Shown piece by piece: positions 17,704 through 29,851 of a stretch of 52,500 nucleotides of DNA. Positions within the stretch are counted from its first letter, which is position 1, and each line of letters begins with the position of its first letter. This stretch comes from Zygnema cylindricum (lineage: Eukaryota > Streptophyta > Zygnematophyceae > Zygnematales > Zygnemataceae), in the NCBI GenBank assembly GCA_037447655.1, contig JBBHKE010001781.1:174340-226839 (forward strand). Reading direction: 5' to 3'. Position numbers and translations under genes: made by a program. A model generated the notes under the pieces. The model saw only the letters and a list, made by a program, of their open reading frames with translations. It was not told the DNA's origin and did not search any database.

Positions 17704-18623
17704 AACTAGGGAAAGTCATATCAGAGTCACGTTAAGCTTCAAGGTGAGCTAATGCAAAAAAGGGGGACCCCAAAGGATCACTTTGGCGGGTGCCAGTCGC
17801 AGACTCCAAAGTGGCAACCTCACCAAAGAGACCGCCGGGAGGAAAGATGAGGGAGTTCGGGTGAGAATAAAAGGACGAACAAAAGGGAAAATCTGGTTGA
17901 TACGAGATGGAGCATGCCTCAATTATCGAAAGAAAACATTACGTTTGACGGTGTTAAAGGTGTTAGCAACATCAACTTGGAGGACCACCCAATCTAGATG
18001 GAGATCCAAAACAACCCGAAGACCATAAACAACCGCCTCACAACCCCTTTTTGTAGCAACGCCGAACTAGTGCGGTGAGAAATAGACATGGAAAGTCCCT
18101 TGGAGTTTAATACACATCGCGCGAGTGACTAAACGGTATAACACTTCACCGATAGCAATTGGGTGAATTCCTCTAGTAAGCTTAGAAAAAGCGACAAGAC
18201 GAGCCGCAAAGAGAAAGGGTACAATAGTGTGAGCAACATGTTTTCGAGCCATCTCTGAAGCCACCTTAAAAAGAAGATCGAAACCTTCCAAAGGAGTGTA
18301 AGGGGGAAATACGTCACAGAGGAGTTCGTACACAATCCCAGATAGCCCCCCCTCTGAAAGATGAGGCGACTGAAGCAAAGTTGTGGTAAATGCTTCCCGC
18401 TCCAGGCCGAACGATTTAAGAGGATCATAAACTTCCACAAAAGGGAGGATTTCTTCAGGGGCGAGAGGGTGTAACAAACGCAAGGCCTCAATTGTCGCCT
18501 CGGAAGACGGAGATGGTTGGAAAGGTCGAAGAGCACAAGCAGCCTAGAAATACTAGCCAGAATGACCAATGTGGACCGCCCTATGCAACCTAGCCGTGGA
18601 GCTTGGGAGCGGGGCACGACGTT
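17704..18623 (-). pseudogene. LINE reverse transcriptase, fingers and palm (segment 3 of 4)
   Basis: The minus strand from about 18540 reads LRLLHPLAPEEILPFVEVYD, then LSEGGLSGIVYELLCDVFPP, then VAPFLF-like TIVPFLFAARLVAFSKL and GIHPIAIGEVLYRLV, which are RT finger motifs. Nearer 17790 it gives QSDPLGSPFFALAHLEA followed by a stop (the QGDPLGPLLFAL box). Frames change near 18060. It continues to segment 2 across D2 and to segment 4 across element E (GAGGG duplication). Confidence 0.8.
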
Positions 18624-18628
18624 GAGGG

Positions 18629-19678
18629 TGTTGAAATAAGTAGTTTTTATTATATTTTCTAGGTCTAAATTTATTAGAAAACATGAAAAGAAAATGTAGG
18701 CAGCCTGCCTCTATATCTTCTCTCTCTCGCCCCCATACTTGTTGTAGTCACTAAAGGAGAGAGAGAGAGAGCAATGGAGCCATGGCTGCCTCAACTCCAT
18801 AGGAAGGACTAAAGAGTGGCTTAATCCACTCTCAACAAAAGGTTGATTCCGGTAGGACTCGAACCCCCGACCGGCAGAGCGCGGCGTAGCCGTTAGCTCT
18901 AACTAGTCTGTCGTAAAAGTCCGTTAGGAGATATAGGGTTTCATTACTATTTAAACTATTGTAATGTACTATATTCATTTAACTGAAACTCTTAACGCCA
19001 CGCATAGATACAGTTCTACAAAATACGAAGTACTGTACTTGTTTGAAATGGATATCGCGCATTTTGTTTCGACAACGAAACAAATATTGCGCAAGTATTT
19101 ATTACGGCCGAGATTGAAATTCGCGTCAAATCTAACGGCGCACATCATCGCCGAAATCCCGGAATGATCATTTTGGCATTTAGTGACGTGGCATCACCTG
19201 GCGCCACGTGGGAAGACATCATTCGGTCGCGGGAATTCCGAGGAACGTACGGACGAGTGGAAAGTGGACACGCGTCCACTTAATGGCATTGTCGTACAGA
19301 GGCCGTACAGAAAGTACATCGGCAGTAGTACTTTCTAGTACTATACAGTTTTGTGATTGGTTCGTACAGGCAGTATATAGGAGCTGTGAGAGGGAATTAG
19401 GAAAAACTAGGACTTAGGAAAATTTAGGTAGATAGTCCTCTCTCTCTGAGAGTTTGTATAAAATTGGCATCTTTGCCACCCTATAACTTATCCTCTGGCT
19501 GGCCGTTTTTAGTGATTCTTTTTGCTACGGACTCAGGGGAGTCCAGGCTGCACAGGGGTGCAGTCAAATTGTCAGTTTGCCTTCTTGGGCAAAAGTGGTC
19601 GTGGCTTAAAGTGGGTTAGTTAAACACTATCTAGAGGCTTCCTGTATTGTGTAGTCCAATGGAGGACACACAATTGCA
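18629..19678 (+). repeat. Element E 5' LTR
   Basis: It runs TGTTGAAATAAGTAG to ACACACAATTGCA. The stem-loop with CATACTTGTTGTAGTCACT is near 18734-18752 in TC/GA-rich arms, the antisense tRNA-like unit at 18837-18910, TATAAAA at 19457-19463 and the Gag ATG at 19659. From about 19135 to its end it is nearly identical to A's LTR. Confidence 0.94.
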
Positions 19679-20681
19679 GGTTATGGGCCCACCCTCTAGG
19701 GTGCTCACCTTCAATGGATATGGGTTCATCTATTGGGAAGCCATGATGATGGGAGCTTTGTGTGAAAAACGATACTGGGGTATCGTCAGTGGACAAGTGA
19801 AACGTCCACCTTCGGGAACTCCACTAGGATTTGGGGGAGTAAGATTTTCTGCAACAACGGCTGCCTCACCGGAGGAGGCAGATGATGGGGACAGCAGTGT
19901 GTCCGAAAAGGAAAAAGGGAAGGAGACACCACTCACTCCTATTGCCACAGTATCGGGAGCGGCGACCGTGAAGACCGTGGAGAATGATACTCAAATGTGG
20001 GAGGATGTAAACATGGCTGCCAAGAACTTTATTCTGAGGCACCTCACTCAAGGTTTGGCCACTCCTCATCTTCACATTTACAAGGCGGAGGAGTTGTGGG
20101 AGAGTTTAGTGGAGATTTATAGAGTTGGAACTATTCAGGAGCTCCAGTTGGCTGAGCAAAAGCTATTGAGTTACACTTACAAAGGAGGAAAGATGTTAGA
20201 TTACTGTAATGATCTTTCTTGTTTGTATATGGAAATGGAAAGTGCCGGGTGGACAGGTACAATGAAAATGAAAGTTAACACCCTTATCATGAAATTACCA
20301 CATGAGTTCGAAAACATAGTGTACAGAGTACAGGGAATGCCTGATAGTTCATGGAAATGGAACACAGTAGTCAGGATGATACTTGTGCAGGAAAACAAAA
20401 TGGAGATTAGGAGAGGAGGAAAGAGCATTCAAGCTCTAGCAGCAGGAGGGGACCAATGGGGGAAGGACCCGAAGAAACCTTATAGAGGGGAAAGAGATCA
20501 TTCTGGGGGACAGAGGCCCCCAAAAGGGTCTTTGTCATTATTGCAAAAAGCCGGGACACTTTATTGCACATTGTGTCAAGCTATCAGAGTTAAGACTCCA
20601 AGAGAACCGTGGAGGAGGTTCTTCCGGAGGGAAGAAAAAGGCACTTGTGGTTACAAAAGTGTCAGGAGAAACCGAGGATGA
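19659..20681 (+). pseudogene. Element E gag, frameshifted before the zinc knuckle
   Basis: The frame starts with ATG 19659 in the LTR (MEDTQLQVMGPPSRV) and matches A's Gag closely. One extra A near 20520-20524 (CCCAAAAGGG against CCCAAAGGG in A) shifts the frame just before the CCHC knuckle, so the last part is nonsense. The correct frame resumes in the next feature. Confidence 0.9.
19679..19693 (+). other. PBS of element E
   Basis: GGTTATGGGCCCACC directly follows the LTR, identical to A and B. Confidence 0.85.
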
Positions 20682-21666
20682 GTCATCTGAGGAGGATGGG
20701 GAGCTTCTTCTTGACGAGAATCTGGAGGAGAAGGAGATCCCTCGGAGGCAAAAGTGTGCCCTTAGAGCAATTCGGGAAGCTCCACAGGAAGGATGGATCA
20801 TCGACTCAGGTGCATCCATGCATATGTGTTGTGATAAAGAACTCTTCACTAAGCTAAGAAAGATTCCTACTGTAGAGATAGAGTATGGGGATGGGAGAGT
20901 GGTTACTACAGATCTAATGGGATCAGTAGATCTGAAAGTCTTAGTGGAGGGTAAGACTTCTATACTTACATTCTCAGATGTACTTTACATTCCTCAGCTG
21001 AGTAAAAATCTTGTCTCTACGTCTGTGTTAGATGACAAAGAGTCTGATACTTTCACCAGAAAGGGAGTCTTTACAACTAAGTATGGGAATGAAGTTTACT
21101 TCACAGCAGATAAGGGTAGCCAAGGAATGTTTATGCTTAACCTGAGTAATGAAAAGAAGAATGCTTATTATGTTGGTGTTCCTAACGTGATGATTTGGCA
21201 TAAGCGGTTGGGGCATGTGCATTTTGATAGGTTGAGGGAAATGAAAAAGCTTGGGGTAGTAGATGGCATTCAGTTTGAGGATAATGAAATGATGGATGAT
21301 TGTAGTGGTTGTGCTCAAGGTAAGGCTCACAGACTTCCCTTTCCTAAAGCCGCCACATATAGAGGTGAGCAAGTGTTAGATTTGGTCCACACAGATATTT
21401 GGGGACCTGCAAAAGTACCTTCGGTTGGAGGAAAGAGGTTTATGATGACAATAACTGATGACTGGTCTAGATACTTTAGAGTCTACTTTCTGAAAACAAA
21501 GTCTGAAGCATCAACTTACTTCAAAGAATATAAAGCTTGGAGTGAGAAGTTGCATGAAACCCCCATTAAGAGGATAAGGAGTGATAATGGGGGGGAATAT
21601 ACCTCTAACGAGTTTGAGGAATATTTGAGAGATGTGGGAGTGCAGCACCAGAAAACTGTACCTTAA
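20647..21666 (+). pseudogene. Element E protease and integrase core
   Basis: Protease WIIDSGASMHMC is followed by the integrase HHCC domain (WHKRLGHVHF, CSGCAQGK) and the core with HTDIWGP and RSDNGGEY; the second catalytic Asp (GAT 21583-21585) is intact, unlike in A. A 1-bp loss near 21662 creates a stop at 21664-21666. Confidence 0.9.
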
Positions 21667-23030
21667 ACCCAGAACAAAATGGGGTAGCTGAGAGGTTGAA
21701 TAGAACACTGGGAGATAGTGTGCGCAGTATGTTGGCAGACAAGAAAATAGGAAAGAGATTTTGGGCAGAAGCAATGAACTGTGCAAACTACATTAAGAAC
21801 AGAGTCCTTACCTCAGCTGTAAAGGGAATGACACCTTATTAGAGATGGGTTGGAAGGAAACCAGATATCTCACACCTTAAAGTATTTGGTAGCCAAGTTT
21901 ACAGTCTTGACACGGATAGGAAAAACTGGAAACTAGATGCTAAGGGAAAACTAGAATACTTTGTGGGATATGATGAGGATGTTAAGGGATATATAGACTA
22001 TGACTTAGCAAAGAAAGATATCATTCTGGTCAAACACTTAGTTGTCATGGATGAAGGGAAGTCATTTGACCCCTTCAAATATACAAAGAAGATAAGGATC
22101 AGATTTGAGTCCGAAAGTGAGGAGAACTCGGTCCTTCCCGAAAAGGACATGAGTGAAACCGTGATTACAGATTCAGGGGAGATCGAAGATACAGGAGACT
22201 CACCGGAAACCTCACATACTCCTATGGACTTCGAGGAGATAGAAGAAGCGGGACAAGATACGGTTTTTATGGACAGGGGAGCCGATGAGACAGTGAGAAG
22301 AAATCCAAGACTTCCATCCATTCCAGCTTCAGAGTTTGAGGGAGGAAGGAGGAGCAGCAAAAGGATACAGGAAAAACAAGCTGCCCATAAGGTAACTAAG
22401 CTATCTCACCCAGATGAGCCTCAGTCTTACTTAGAGGCAGTGAATAGTCCAGAGAAAGAAAGATGGATTAGACCTATAAATGATGAGATGGCTTCTATCA
22501 TGGAAGCAAATACTTGGGAACTAGCGGATTGCCCTCCAGACAGAAAACCTATTGGATGTAAATGGGTATTTAAACTAAAACTGAACCCAGATAATACAAT
22601 TGAGAGGTATAAGGCTCGATTGGTAGCAAAGGGGTTCACCCAAAAAGAGGGGATTGACTATGAGGAGACCTTTGCTCCAGTTGTTCGATTCCCATCGGTA
22701 AGGATTCTCCTCAGTCTAGCCGCAGCGGAAGACATGGAAATACACCAGATGGACATTAAGACTGCTTTTCTTAATGGTGAGTTAGAGGAAGAAATTTTTA
22801 TGAGGCAACCCGAGGGGTTTGTGGAAGAAGGAGAAGAGAGCAAAGTCTGCAGGCTCATAAAGTCCTTATATGGACTGAAACAGGCTCCCCGACAGTGGAA
22901 TAAGAAACTAGATGAGTTTCTCACCGATCTGGGATACATCCGGATCAGCTCTGATCATTCTATCTATATGTTTGAAGATGAGAATGGTGTCATTTTTATT
23001 GCAATTTATGTGGATGATCTGCTTGTTTAA
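21667..23030 (+). pseudogene. Element E integrase end and RT
   Basis: After the frameshift the A-like frame continues (NGVAERLNRTLGD, with the catalytic Glu) but has TAG at 21840-21842 where A has GAG. From 21963 it is open to 23030 and includes RT motifs KARLVAKGFTQKEGIDYEET, MDIKTAFLNG and IAIYVDDLLV. A frameshift right after YVDD ends it. Confidence 0.88.
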
Positions 23031-23038
23031 GTAAGTCT

Positions 23039-24006
23039 TTGGAGAATATCAATAGGCTAAAGAAAGATCTTAGGGGCAGATTTGATATGAAGGATTTAGG
23101 GGAGGCAAAATATATTTTGGGGATCCAAATGGAGAGAGATAGGGGGAAGAAGATTATCAGACTTACTCAAAAAGAAGCAATAGGTAATATGCTTGAGAAA
23201 TTCCAGATGGAAAATGCTAACAGTTGTACCACTCCCATGGACTTGAAAAAAGTAAGTGATGGGAGTGTAGAAGGAGGAGTGATGATCTTAGACGATCAGA
23301 TGAGTCCAGAGGAGAGAGAGTTCATGAAGTCTATCCCTTATAGACAGGTCGTAGGAAACTTAATCTATTTTATGAATTGTACCAGGCCGGACATAGCGGC
23401 GGCAGTTGGTGTACTCAGTAGAAGTCTTAATGATCCTAGGAAGAGGGATTGGGAGGCAGCCAAGAGAGTCATGAGATATCAGGTGGGAACTAGAGAGTTA
23501 TGGTTGCATTTGGGAGGGGAGCACACTGACATCACTACTTGGAGTGATGCCAGTTATGGGGACGCACCTATGAGACGATGCACTTCTGGGTATGTATTGT
23601 ATGTTTGGGAAGGTGCTTGCTGTTGGAGCAGTAAGCAACAAAAGGTGGTTGCTCAGTCCACTATGGAGGCTGAGTACATGGCCTCTTGTTCTGCTGTGAA
23701 AGAGTTAATGTGGTTCAAGTCCTTACTGCAAGAACTGGGGTATATGAAAGAGGGAGTGCATGAAGTTTTTTGTGATAATTAAGCGGCCATAGCAATTGCA
23801 GCCAATCCAAAACATCATTTTAAGGCTAAACATATGGACATAAGATTAAGTTTTGTAAGAGAAAAAGTGGAGAATAAAATAGTGAATCTTGTATATAGAT
23901 CTGATGAGGAAATGGTGGTTGACATGATGACCAAACCTGTGCCCTCTCCAAAGTTAAAATATTGTAGGGAAAAATGTGGCTTAAAAGAAAAATTAAAATT
24001 AGACTA
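23039..24006 (+). pseudogene. Element E RT end and RNase H
   Basis: It carries LGEAKYILGIQMERDRGK, the RNase H motifs WSDASYGDAP and MEAEYMASCS, then FCDN followed by TAA (23780-23782, CAA in A). The frame then runs to the element's final stop TAG/TAA near 24004, before the polypurine tract at 24007-24020. Confidence 0.88.
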
Positions 24007-24020
24007 AAAAATAAGGGGAG

Positions 24021-25072
24021 TGTTGAAATAAGTTGTTTTTATTATATTTTCTAGGTCTAAATTTATTAGAAAACATGAAAAGAAAATGTAGGCAGCCTGC
24101 CTCTATATCTTCTCTCTCTCGCCCCCGTACTTGTTGTAGTCACTAAAGGAGAGAGAGAGAGAGAGCAATGGAGCCATGGCTGCCTCAACTCCATAGGAAG
24201 GACTAAAGAGTGGCTTAAGCCACTCTCAACAAAAGGTTGATTCCGGTAGGACTCGAACCCCCGACCGGCAGAGCGCGGCGTAGCCGTTAGCTCTAACCAG
24301 TGTGTCGTAGAAGTCCGTTAGGAGATATAGGGTTTCATTACTATTTAAACTATTGTAATGTACTATATTCATTTAACTGAAACTCTTAACGCCACGCATA
24401 GATACAGTTCTACAAAATACGAAGTACTGTACTTTTTTGAAATGAATATCGCGCATTTTGTTTCGAGAGCGAAACAAATATCGCGCAAGTATTTATTACG
24501 GCCGAGATTGAATTTCGCGTCAAATCTAACGGCGCACATCATCGCCGAAATCCCGGAATGGTCATTTTGGCATTTAGTGACGTGGCATCACCTGGCGCCA
24601 CGTGGGAAGACATCATTCGGTCGCAGGAATTCCGAGGAACGTACGGACGAGTGGAAAGTGGACACGCGTCCACTTAATGGCCTTGTCGTACAGAGGCCGT
24701 ACAGAAAGTACATCGGCAGTAGTACTTTCTAGTACTATACAGTTTTGTGATTGGTTCGTACAGGCAGTATATAGGAGCTGTGAGAGGGAATTAGGAAAAA
24801 CTAGGACTTAGGAAAATTTAGGTAGATAGTCCTCTCTCTCTGAGAGTTTGTATAAAATTGGCATCTTTGCCACCCTATAACTTATCGGTTGGCTGGCCGT
24901 TTTCAGTGATTCTTTTTTCTACAGACTCAAGGGAGTCTAGGCTGCACAGGGGTGCAGTCAAATTGTCAGTTTGCCTTCTTGGGCAGAAGTGGTTGTGGCT
25001 TAAAGTGGGTTAGTTAAACACTATCTAGAGGCTTTCTGTATTCTGTAGTCCAATGGAGGACACAAAATTGCA
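24021..25072 (+). repeat. Element E 3' LTR
   Basis: 1052 bp, with a 2-bp longer GA run than the 5' copy and about 30 substitutions. The tRNA-like unit is at 24231-24304. It ends AAAATTGCA before GAGGG. Confidence 0.94.
24231..24304 (-). other. Antisense tRNA-like unit in LTR E
   Basis: On the minus strand ACTGGTTAGAGC (24290-24301) resembles a tRNA D-arm and A box. GGTTCGAGTCC (24249-24259) matches the B-box consensus GGTTCGANTCC exactly. AACCTTTT supplies a terminator-like T-run (24231-24234). Its T-arm differs from that of B or D1, so E carries a different tRNA-like sequence at the same place. Confidence 0.6.
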
Positions 25073-25077
25073 GAGGG

Positions 25078-25480
25078 GAGGACATGGAAAGAATTATAAC
25101 ACAATCTGTATGCGCCTCCTACAAGGACTCCCGGTCCCCTTTCAAAAAGCGTTGACACCGCGCCTTAGTCTCACGAGCCCCACTCGCCCCCCTTGTCGGC
25201 GGCAAAACTAAAACCCAAATTGGGAATAAGAAAAGTAAGTGCCACGTTGCGTCGTTGGTGATGTCGGCGGCCAATAAAGCCAAAGGGAGTCGAAGGGCCA
25301 CTTGGACAAATTCACGAAGATGGTTGGGAATACGAATCTATAGCCTAAGCCGAGAATAGCCCAAGCGGTAACACCCAAGGATGTCTAAGCGGCAAACATA
25401 CTCCCAATTAGTAGGAGAGGGTTGTTGGCGGACACTTCGAGAGGAGCATGGCCTTTGGTGAGGGGCGGATTTCCTTCAGG
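25078..25480 (-). pseudogene. LINE ORF, region upstream of RT (segment 4 of 4)
   Basis: The minus strand gives HLREFVQVALRLPLALLAAD, ATWHLLFLFPIWVLVLPPTR and CQRFLKGDRESL, which resemble the stretch before the RT in this LINE class (LLLLPKCVL..., RW..G). It joins segment 3 through the GAGGG duplication of element E. Stops and frame changes are present. The N-terminus was not recognised. Confidence 0.65.
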
Positions 25481-25910
25481 GGTGAGAGGACATGACTTCG
25501 AATGTCCCGATAAACCACCCCCCCGCAACATATAATTTTCCACACAGAGGGCACAGCACCCTAAGAGGACTAGGTTTCGATAGGGGAGTCAAAGCGGGCT
25601 CGGTGAGTGAAGGAGCCGCAGGAGAGACAATGGGGGTGGGTGGGTGGACATGCGAGTGTGTATGCTAATGTTGAGAATGCTCCCCAAAATGGGGGGGGGT
25701 GGTAAGGGAGAACAAGATTAGGGGGAGGCACTAGGTAGGAAGATGGGGATGGAATAAGGCTTGTTGGAGCTAGAAGGGGCTTACGCTCATTTGGATGTTT
25801 TTCCCCACATGGGTTTGTGCAAGGGCCTTTAGTTATGGATGGAAGGGTAAATGCGGGTAATGGTTAGGTGAGGAGGGGGAGAGTGATGGTCTGGGAGGGG
25901 TGTTGTGGAG
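25481..25910. other. Unassigned, possibly LINE 5' part
   Basis: This G-rich (plus strand) stretch has GGGGGGG runs and no recognisable motif. By position it could be the degraded 5' end of the LINE, but nothing in translation confirms it. It ends abruptly at the start of element F with no target duplication. Confidence 0.35.
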
Positions 25911-26802
25911 TGAATTTTTGTGGTCTCCATTAACCCACAGAATGAGCAACCTATATAAAGCCTCTAGGATAATATTTGACCCTTTCACTTTCCCATTGAA
26001 TAAGTGCCGCCCAGGCACACAAATATTTTGACCACCCTCACCCTTGTGAGAAGAAGACTCCCCGGAGTCAAACTCAAAAATAATCACTGAATTTGCTCCC
26101 CTAAGCAGTAAGTTATTTTGGCCCAAGATGGCCTATAAATACAAAAGGTCACTTGGAGAGAGGCACCTCAAACACGCTTAGTCCCTTAACTCCTACTCAC
26201 AACTACTTACTACTCTACTTTCGGCCAATCATAAAAGTGTTTAGTACAAGAAGGTACAATAGCCGATTGTACTTCTTGTACGTCCATTGTACAACATGGC
26301 CTTTTGTTTAACACTTGTCAACATGGGAGTCATCTTTCCTCCTTCCATCCTTTACAATGTCCTATGATGTGGCGCCACGTGGAACAGCGCGCCGCTATAT
26401 TTGAAAGCCGCCAAATATTCATTCGGGTTTGGCCCGGGCGACGAAGTCTGTCCGATCATGTATTTTACACGGCTACATTCGCGTCCGCGAGCGTCGTTTG
26501 ACTATAGATGCCGTTTCGTCAATTTTGGTATGTTTTAATGAAAGTGACGTTTTGCGTAACACTTTAGATACATAGCAAACTGAAAACGTGTATCGTTTCG
26601 TTAACGCCTAAATGGTTAAGGCGTATGTCTACAAAGTACTTTGCAGACCAAGGTTAAAATCGCGTTTATGGCAACATTTTGGTAATCTATCAATCTGTTT
26701 GCTTGTTTCTTTCTGACTATAGCGGCAGCCATGGTGACTCTCTCTCTCTCTTCACTGTAGAGTCTAAATTAAAAAGTGAAAAATAATTACTTCTTTTCAA
26801 CA
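25911..26802 (-). repeat. Element F 3' LTR
   Basis: Plus-strand ends are TGAATTTTTGTGG and TTCTTTTCAACA. It has the GTAC-type hairpin (AGTACAAGAAGGTAC and its partner near 26245-26283) and a tRNA-like unit (26606-26680) but lacks the conserved stem-loop word of the other families. CCATGGTGAC lies near the start in element sense. Confidence 0.88.
26606..26680 (+). other. Antisense tRNA-like unit in LTR F
   Basis: GCCTAAATGGTTAAGGC (26606-26622) forms a D-arm with GCC/GGC pairing. GTCTACAAAG and CTTTGCAGAC form an anticodon-like arm. AGGTTAAAATCG (near 26652) is a weak B box and TTTT is at 26677-26680. The 5' LTR copy (31918-31993) has GGTTCAAATTT as B box. Confidence 0.55.
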
Positions 26803-26815
26803 CTCCCCTTAATTC

Positions 26816-29800
26816 TTAGTCAACTTTTAATTTAAGTCCACAATTTTATCTGCAAAATTTTAACTTAGGAGAAGGTACCGGTTTTGTCATCATGTCTGCA
26901 ATCATCTCTTTATAACTTTTATGAACCAGTTTAATTATTTTATTCTCAACCTTCTCTCTGACAAAGCTTAGTCTTTAATCCATATGTTTAACTTTGAAAT
27001 GGTGTTTTGGATTAGCTGCGATAGAGATAGCAGCTTGATTATCACAAATGACATTCCGAGTCCGAGATTTTATGAACCCAAGTTCTTCGAGTAGAGATTT
27101 TACCCACATTAATTCGTAAGTGGCAGCACATGAAGCCATGTATTCAGCCTCCATAGTGGACTGAGCAACATTTTTCTATTGTTTGATACTCCAACAGCAT
27201 GCACCAAATCCAATTTGCAACACATATCTAGTTGTACATCGTCTCAAAGGCACATCCCCATAATTGGCATCACTCGAAGTGGTGATGTCAGTGTGCTCCC
27301 TCCCAAATGCAACCATAATTCCCTTGTTCCCACCAAATATCTCATCACTCTTTTGGCTGCTTCCCAATCATTTTTCCTAGGTTCATTTAGACTTCTACTA
27401 AGAACGCTACAGCCGTAGCGATGTCCGGACGTGTACAATTCATAAAGAAAATTAAACTGCCTACAATTTGCCTATAAGGGATTCCTTCTATAAACCTTTT
27501 TTCTTCCTCATCCATGTTGACATTCAAAATCAATATCTCTCCCTCTTCACTCCCCTCCGATACTTTCTTTAGATCCATGGGAGTGGTACACCCATTTGCT
27601 TTCTCCATTTGAAACTTTTCTAGCATATTACCAATAGCTTCTTTCTGAGTGAGTCTTATAATTCTATTCCCTCTATCCCTCTGCATTTGAATCCCCAAAT
27701 TATATTTTGCTTCGCCGAGATTTTTCATGTCAAACCGACTTCTCAAATCCTGTTTGTGTTTGTTAATTTTTCTCTAAAGACTTGGTTAAGAATAACAAAT
27801 AATCAATATAAATAGCAATAAATATCACTCTATTTTCATCCTCAAAAATATATATGGAGTGATCTGAACTTATTCTAATGTATCCCAAACCTGTTAGAAA
27901 TTCGTCCAATTTTATGTTTCATTGCCGCGGGGCTTGCTTATGGCCATAAAGTGATTTTATCAGTTTGTACACCTTGCTTTCTTCTCCACTTTTCACGAAT
28001 CCTTCCGGTTGCCTCATGTAGATTTCTTCTTCCAACTCTCCTTGTAAGAAGGCAGTCTTAATATCCATCTGGTGTATTTCCATATCGTATGCTGCGGCTA
28101 AACTTAAGAGGATTCTGACAGAAGGGAATCTGACTACGAGTGGGAAGGTTTCTTCATAGTATATTCTTTCTTTGTGAGTATAACCTTTAGCAACCAACCT
28201 AGCCTTTTATCTTTCAATGGTATTATCTGGGTTTAGTTTAAGCTTAAAAACCCACTTACATCCAATCGGTTTTTGTTCGGTGGACAATCTACCAACTCCC
28301 ATGTATTCGATTCGATGATAGAGGCAATTTCTTCATTGATGGAAGTGATCCACCGGCTACTTTTTGGGGAATTTATGGCCTCTAAGTATGTCTGAGGTTC
28401 ATCTGGGTTAGACATCTTTGTGAGTTAGTTATTTACATGTCTTTCTTGAAGCCGTTTACTACTTCTTTTTCCTCTTTCAAAATCTGACGCCGGTATGGAA
28501 GGCATCCTCGGGTTTCGTTTAGGAAGATTTTCATCACCCCTATCTTATAATTCTGGTGTTTGATCAAGTTCCTCGTCAATTTCCACTTCATATTCTGGTG
28601 TTACTTTGGATGTTGTCTTTTCGTCCTTCTCATTTGGCACATCTGCATATTTTTCCTTCTCCCCGTCATCCTTCTCTTCATTTCCCAAGTCAAAGTCAGA
28701 ATATTGACCCGATTCAAATCTGATTTTGACTTCTTTGTTATATTTGAATGGATCAATAGACTTTACTTCATTCATCACCACTATGTGCTTTACCAAAATG
28801 ATATCTCTCTTTTTCAAGTCATACACTCGATATCATTTTGTGCTCTCATCATATTCTACAAGATATCTTGGTTTCCCTCTTCCCTCTAACTTCCATTTAG
28901 TCTTATCGGAATCCAAATTGTAGACTTGACTTCCGAACACTCTCAAACTAGACAAATCTAATTTTTTTCCCGTCCATCTTTCATACGGAGTTTCCTTCTT
29001 ATTTGCCGCAGTTAGCAGTCTATTTTTGATGAAATTAACATAGTTCATAGACTCAGCCCAAAACTGCAATCCTATTCTTTTATCAGTTAGCATACTTTTG
29101 GACATATCTCCTAAAGTTCTATTCACTCTTTTTGCTACTCCATTTTGTTCCGGATTATAAGGAACAGTTTTCTCATGATGGATTCCTTCTTCTTTAAGAA
29201 ATTCTTCAAATTCCTTTGAGGTGTATTCTTTCCCATTATCACTTCTTATCTCTTTTATTGAGGTTTCATGTAATTTTTCACTCCATACTTTGTATTATTT
29301 GAAACATCTTAGTACCTCTGACTTATGTCTAAGAAAATATACCTTAGTGTATCTAGACCAATCATTTGTAATTGTTAGCATCCATCTTTTCCCCCCATGT
29401 GAAGCATACATAGCTAGTCCCCAAACATCAGAGTGAACTAGATCATATATTTTCCCTCTTCTAAATGTGATGACTTTGGAAATGGATGTTTATGAATCTT
29501 CCCTTGTGCACATCCACTAGAATCAGCTGAGGTCTCATCATCTCCAAAAACCATTTCCATCCACTATTCATTTATTCTTCATTTTCTTTAATCTATCTAG
29601 ATTCACATGCCCCAACCTCTTGTGCCAAAGCATCATATCAGTTCCACACGAGTAGAGAACACCCTTTTCATTGCAAAGTACAATTTTGAAAATTCCTTGA
29701 CTACCCTTTTCAGCTATGAAAGAAACCTCATTATCAAAGCTAGCTTTTAAGATTCTTTTCTTCGTTTCAGTTTCGAACTATTTTTCATCTAAAACATCTG

Positions 29801-29851
29801 TAGAGACTAGATTCTTACTAAATTGCTGAATGTTAAGAATATATGAGAGTG
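26816..29851 (-). pseudogene. Element F integrase, RT and RNase H
   Basis: In minus-strand order: integrase end MNRTLGDMSKSMLTDKRIG (from 29126), VYDLKKRDIILVKHIVV (28826), RT MDIKTAFLQGELEEEIYM (near 28060), and RFDMKNLGEAKYNLGIQMQR (27746) with RNase H pieces to about 26850. The RT active site reads YIDY instead of YVDD (near 27800), so the polymerase is dead independently of the many stops and frameshifts. Confidence 0.85.

Larger units (their letters stand above)
18629..25072 (+). mobile_element. Element E: full Ty1/copia retrotransposon
   Basis: This is a 6.44-kb element with LTRs of 1050 and 1052 bp and GAGGG duplications (18624-18628, 25073-25077), inserted in the LINE. Its internal region is nearly identical to A's, but the first half of the LTR is clearly different. 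By eye the two LTRs differ at about 30 places (around 3%), so it is older than A. Several frameshifts and stops disable it. Confidence 0.94.

Noticed and set aside
18837-18910. A functional tRNA gene in LTR E
   Set aside because: A and B boxes are good but the acceptor and anticodon arms do not pair properly, so only a tRNA-like unit is claimed.
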